This document shows positions 62,463 to 64,000 of a stretch of 64,000 nt of DNA, piece by piece. Numbering within the stretch: position 1 is the first letter of the stretch; every line of letters begins with the position of its first letter. The notes beneath the pieces were generated by a model, which saw nothing but the letters and a program-made list of their open reading frames with translations, made no database searches and was not told the DNA's origin. Position numbers and translations under genes: made by a program. Origin of the DNA: Sphingomonas sp. PAMC 26621 (GTDB lineage Bacteria; Pseudomonadota; Alphaproteobacteria; Sphingomonadales; Sphingomonadaceae); the NCBI RefSeq assembly GCF_000251145.1, contig NZ_AIDW01000037.1, positions 162,170-226,169 on the forward strand, given 5' to 3'.

Positions 62463-64000
62463 GCGAAGACGCCGTGGATCCACCAGGACAGGTCCCCGGT
62501 GTCCTCCTCGAAGCCGTCGCCGCGACGGAACACCCAATAGCGTCCGCCGCCCGCATCCTCGACCCGGTAATAGTCGCGCACCGCCCACACTTCCGCGTCG
62601 CGCCGCCACCATTCGCCGTGGATTCGCTCGGGGCCATCGCCCGCGACGACCGTATGCGACCGTCCGCGCCATTCGAACCGGCGCGGCGGCTGGTCGGGGA
62701 GCAGCGCGAGGACATGCGACAAGGGTTCGGGGCGCGCGAACAGCCGGACCGGGCGTTGCCATAGCGGCCAGCTTCCGGGCAGGTCGTTCGGATCGGACCG
62801 GGTGACCGCGCGCTCGGGGACATGGCTCTCGACCGGCGCGATCCGGAACACGCTGCGCGCGCCGATCCGCCCGGCGATGACGTCGACCAGCCGCGCGCAA
62901 TCGCGCACGCGCGTCTCGCCCGCGAGCACCGCGCCGAGATCGACCGCGTCGAGCGGCTCGGTATGCGGCGCGACCAGCACGAATTGCTCGAGCCCGAGGC
63001 CGGGGTCGATCCGTTCGATCCTGAGCTTGAACAGCCGCAGCAGATGCGGGACCTCGCGCGTCGGGCGCGACGTGCCGATCGCGACGACCTGTTCGCCGCC
63101 GTCGACGCGCAGCCCGGTCAGCCGCAGCGACCGCGCGCCCAGCCCCTGCGCCTGCAGGACGAGCGCGAGATCGCCGAGCAGATCCGCCATCACCTGTTCG
63201 ATCGCCTCGGCGGTGCCGATCGGCTCGAGCAACCGGCGTTCGACCCGCGGCACCACCGCATCCTCGCGCGGCGCGATCGGTTCGGCGACCGCGCCGAGTG
63301 CCTGGTCGAGCCGGGTGATCGCCGCGAGCCCGAGCCGCCGCGCGAGCGGCCCGCGCGCCACGGGGAGCAGATCCGCGATCCGCTCGAACCCGAATTTGCG
63401 CGCGGCGACCAATGCGGCGGGCGCAAGCCGCAACGCCGCGACCGGCAAGGCGGCGAGCGCCTGCGCGGTCTGACCGGGCGCGGCGCGGCTGCACGCGCTC
63501 GGCCCGAACCGCGCGAGCGCATAGGCCGCGCCCGGCGTATCCGCGACCGCGACGCGCGCGGTGAAGCCGGCGCGGCGGCAGAAGGCGCGGAGACGGCGGC
63601 AGAAACTCTCCTCCCCGCCATGCAGGTGGTCGCACCCGGCAAGATCAATCCACAACCCGTCACTGGGCGTTACCGCTGCGATCGGCGACCAGCGCCGCAC
63701 CGCGAGCAGCGCCAGCCGATCGAGCAGCGCTGCATCGGCTAGGGGCTCGGCCGGACGGAAATCGAGATCGGACACCAATGCGCGCGCATGCGTCGCCGCC
63801 ATGCCGACATGGATGCCGAGCGCGCGCGCGCCGGTGCAGGCGGCGACCACCTCCTCGCGCCGGCCAACCTTGCCGACCAGCGCGAGCGGCGCATGGTCGG
63901 GCTGTTGCGGAACCACGGCACGACGGTGCGCGACCGGCAGTTCGCTCTTGAACGGATGGCTCGCCGCCTCGGACCGGCGTCCGAGCTCGCGCATCGGCGG
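62459..64000 (-). CDS. imuB: ImuB-like Y-family polymerase homologue (5' end cut by window edge)
   Basis: At least 513 codons, open to the right edge; the first in-window ATG (63994) starts inside what looks like the N-terminal palm region, so the true start is probably outside. Y-family features: ARALGIHVGMAATHARALVS, SDGLWIDLAGCDHLHGGEES, and TARVAVADTPGAAYALARFG. The usual pair of catalytic acidic residues is not obvious, as in ImuB, which acts as a clamp-binding hub for DnaE2 rather than a polymerase. The C-terminus ends with SWWIHGVFA. ATGA overlap with dnaE2. Confidence 0.9.
   Translation of the reverse strand, partial: PPMRELGRRSEAASHPFKSELPVAHRRAVVPQQPDHAPLALVGKVGRREEVVAACTGARALGIHVGMAATHARALVSDLDFRPAEPLADAALLDRLALLAVRRWSPIAAVTPSDGLWIDLAGCDHLHGGEESFCRRLRAFCRRAGFTARVAVADTPGAAYALARFGPSACSRAAPGQTAQALAALPVAALRLAPAALVAARKFGFERIADLLPVARGPLARRLGLAAITRLDQALGAVAEPIAPREDAVVPRVERRLLEPIGTAEAIEQVMADLLGDLALVLQAQGLGARSLRLTGLRVDGGEQVVAIGTSRPTREVPHLLRLFKLRIERIDPGLGLEQFVLVAPHTEPLDAVDLGAVLAGETRVRDCARLVDVIAGRIGARSVFRIAPVESHVPERAVTRSDPNDLPGSWPLWQRPVRLFARPEPLSHVLALLPDQPPRRFEWRGRSHTVVAGDGPERIHGEWWRRDAEVWAVRDYYRVEDAGGGRYWVFRRGDGFEEDTGDLSWWIHGVFA

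Noticed and set aside
62463..63635. N-terminal extension of dnaE2 across imuB
   Set aside because: The DnaE2 PHP domain starts at 62462 and the extension is a shadow of imuB.

Overview
The window is 64 kb of high-GC, densely packed bacterial chromosome. Gene content points to an alphaproteobacterium of the Sphingomonas group: many TonB-dependent receptors, a TPR-sulfotransferase beside a receptor, a sphingomonad-type Opa/Omp25-like barrel, an imuB-dnaE2 mutagenesis operon, and three families of GC-rich palindromic intergenic repeats. Identification is by protein similarity that I recognise, not by a database search.

Left end (1-4.5 kb): the 3' part of a very large DUF4011/DUF3320-type SF1 helicase with a Vsr-like nuclease domain, two small membrane ORFs, then tRNA-Arg(CCG). 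The accessory genes lie on the 3' side of the tRNA, as expected for an island integrated at a tRNA gene. Housekeeping block (4.6-10.7 kb): DUF6491 protein, nth, dapB, sirtuin, era and a class A penicillin-binding protein. At 11-14 kb are an FMN reductase, a periplasmic sulfite-oxidase-family molybdoenzyme broken by a one-base frameshift, its cytochrome c lipoprotein, and a TauE/SafE exporter. Then come rlmN, an SDR/TetR divergent pair, an SDR pseudogene, a TbpB-like lipoprotein, an IalB-like protein with a histidine phosphatase, an outer-membrane barrel and dnaN.

Cobalamin block (21.7-33.6 kb): cobU on the minus strand, then a cobalamin riboswitch heading an eleven-gene operon (btuB, cobD, cobO, btuF, btuC, btuD, cbiB, cobQ, cobT, cobS, cobC). 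Most genes in it overlap by 4 bases. It covers uptake, adenosylation and nucleotide-loop assembly but no corrin-ring synthesis, so it looks like corrinoid salvage. cobD carries an in-frame palindromic repeat insertion.

Middle (33.6-46 kb): repeats with a decayed amidohydrolase tail, an intact amidohydrolase, a TonB-dependent receptor and a TPR-sulfotransferase. Next is a YihY/BrkB membrane protein fused to a HAD phosphatase. Divergent from it is a tight five-gene cassette (GT2 glycosyltransferase, acyl-CoA-dehydrogenase-like protein, PIG-L deacetylase, NodS-like methyltransferase, GT4 glycosyltransferase) of unknown product; this is the best candidate here for an uncharacterised pathway.

Right end (46-64 kb): a siderophore-receptor tail remnant, then a carboxylate block: MHS-family transporter, DcaP-like porin, acs, a LuxR-type response regulator and a convergent SLC5-type hybrid histidine kinase resembling CrbS/CrbR, the acetate switch. 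After that come a YecA/SEC-C protein, TerC, a secreted MetX-like hydrolase, two small proteins, and dnaE2 with imuB running off the right edge.
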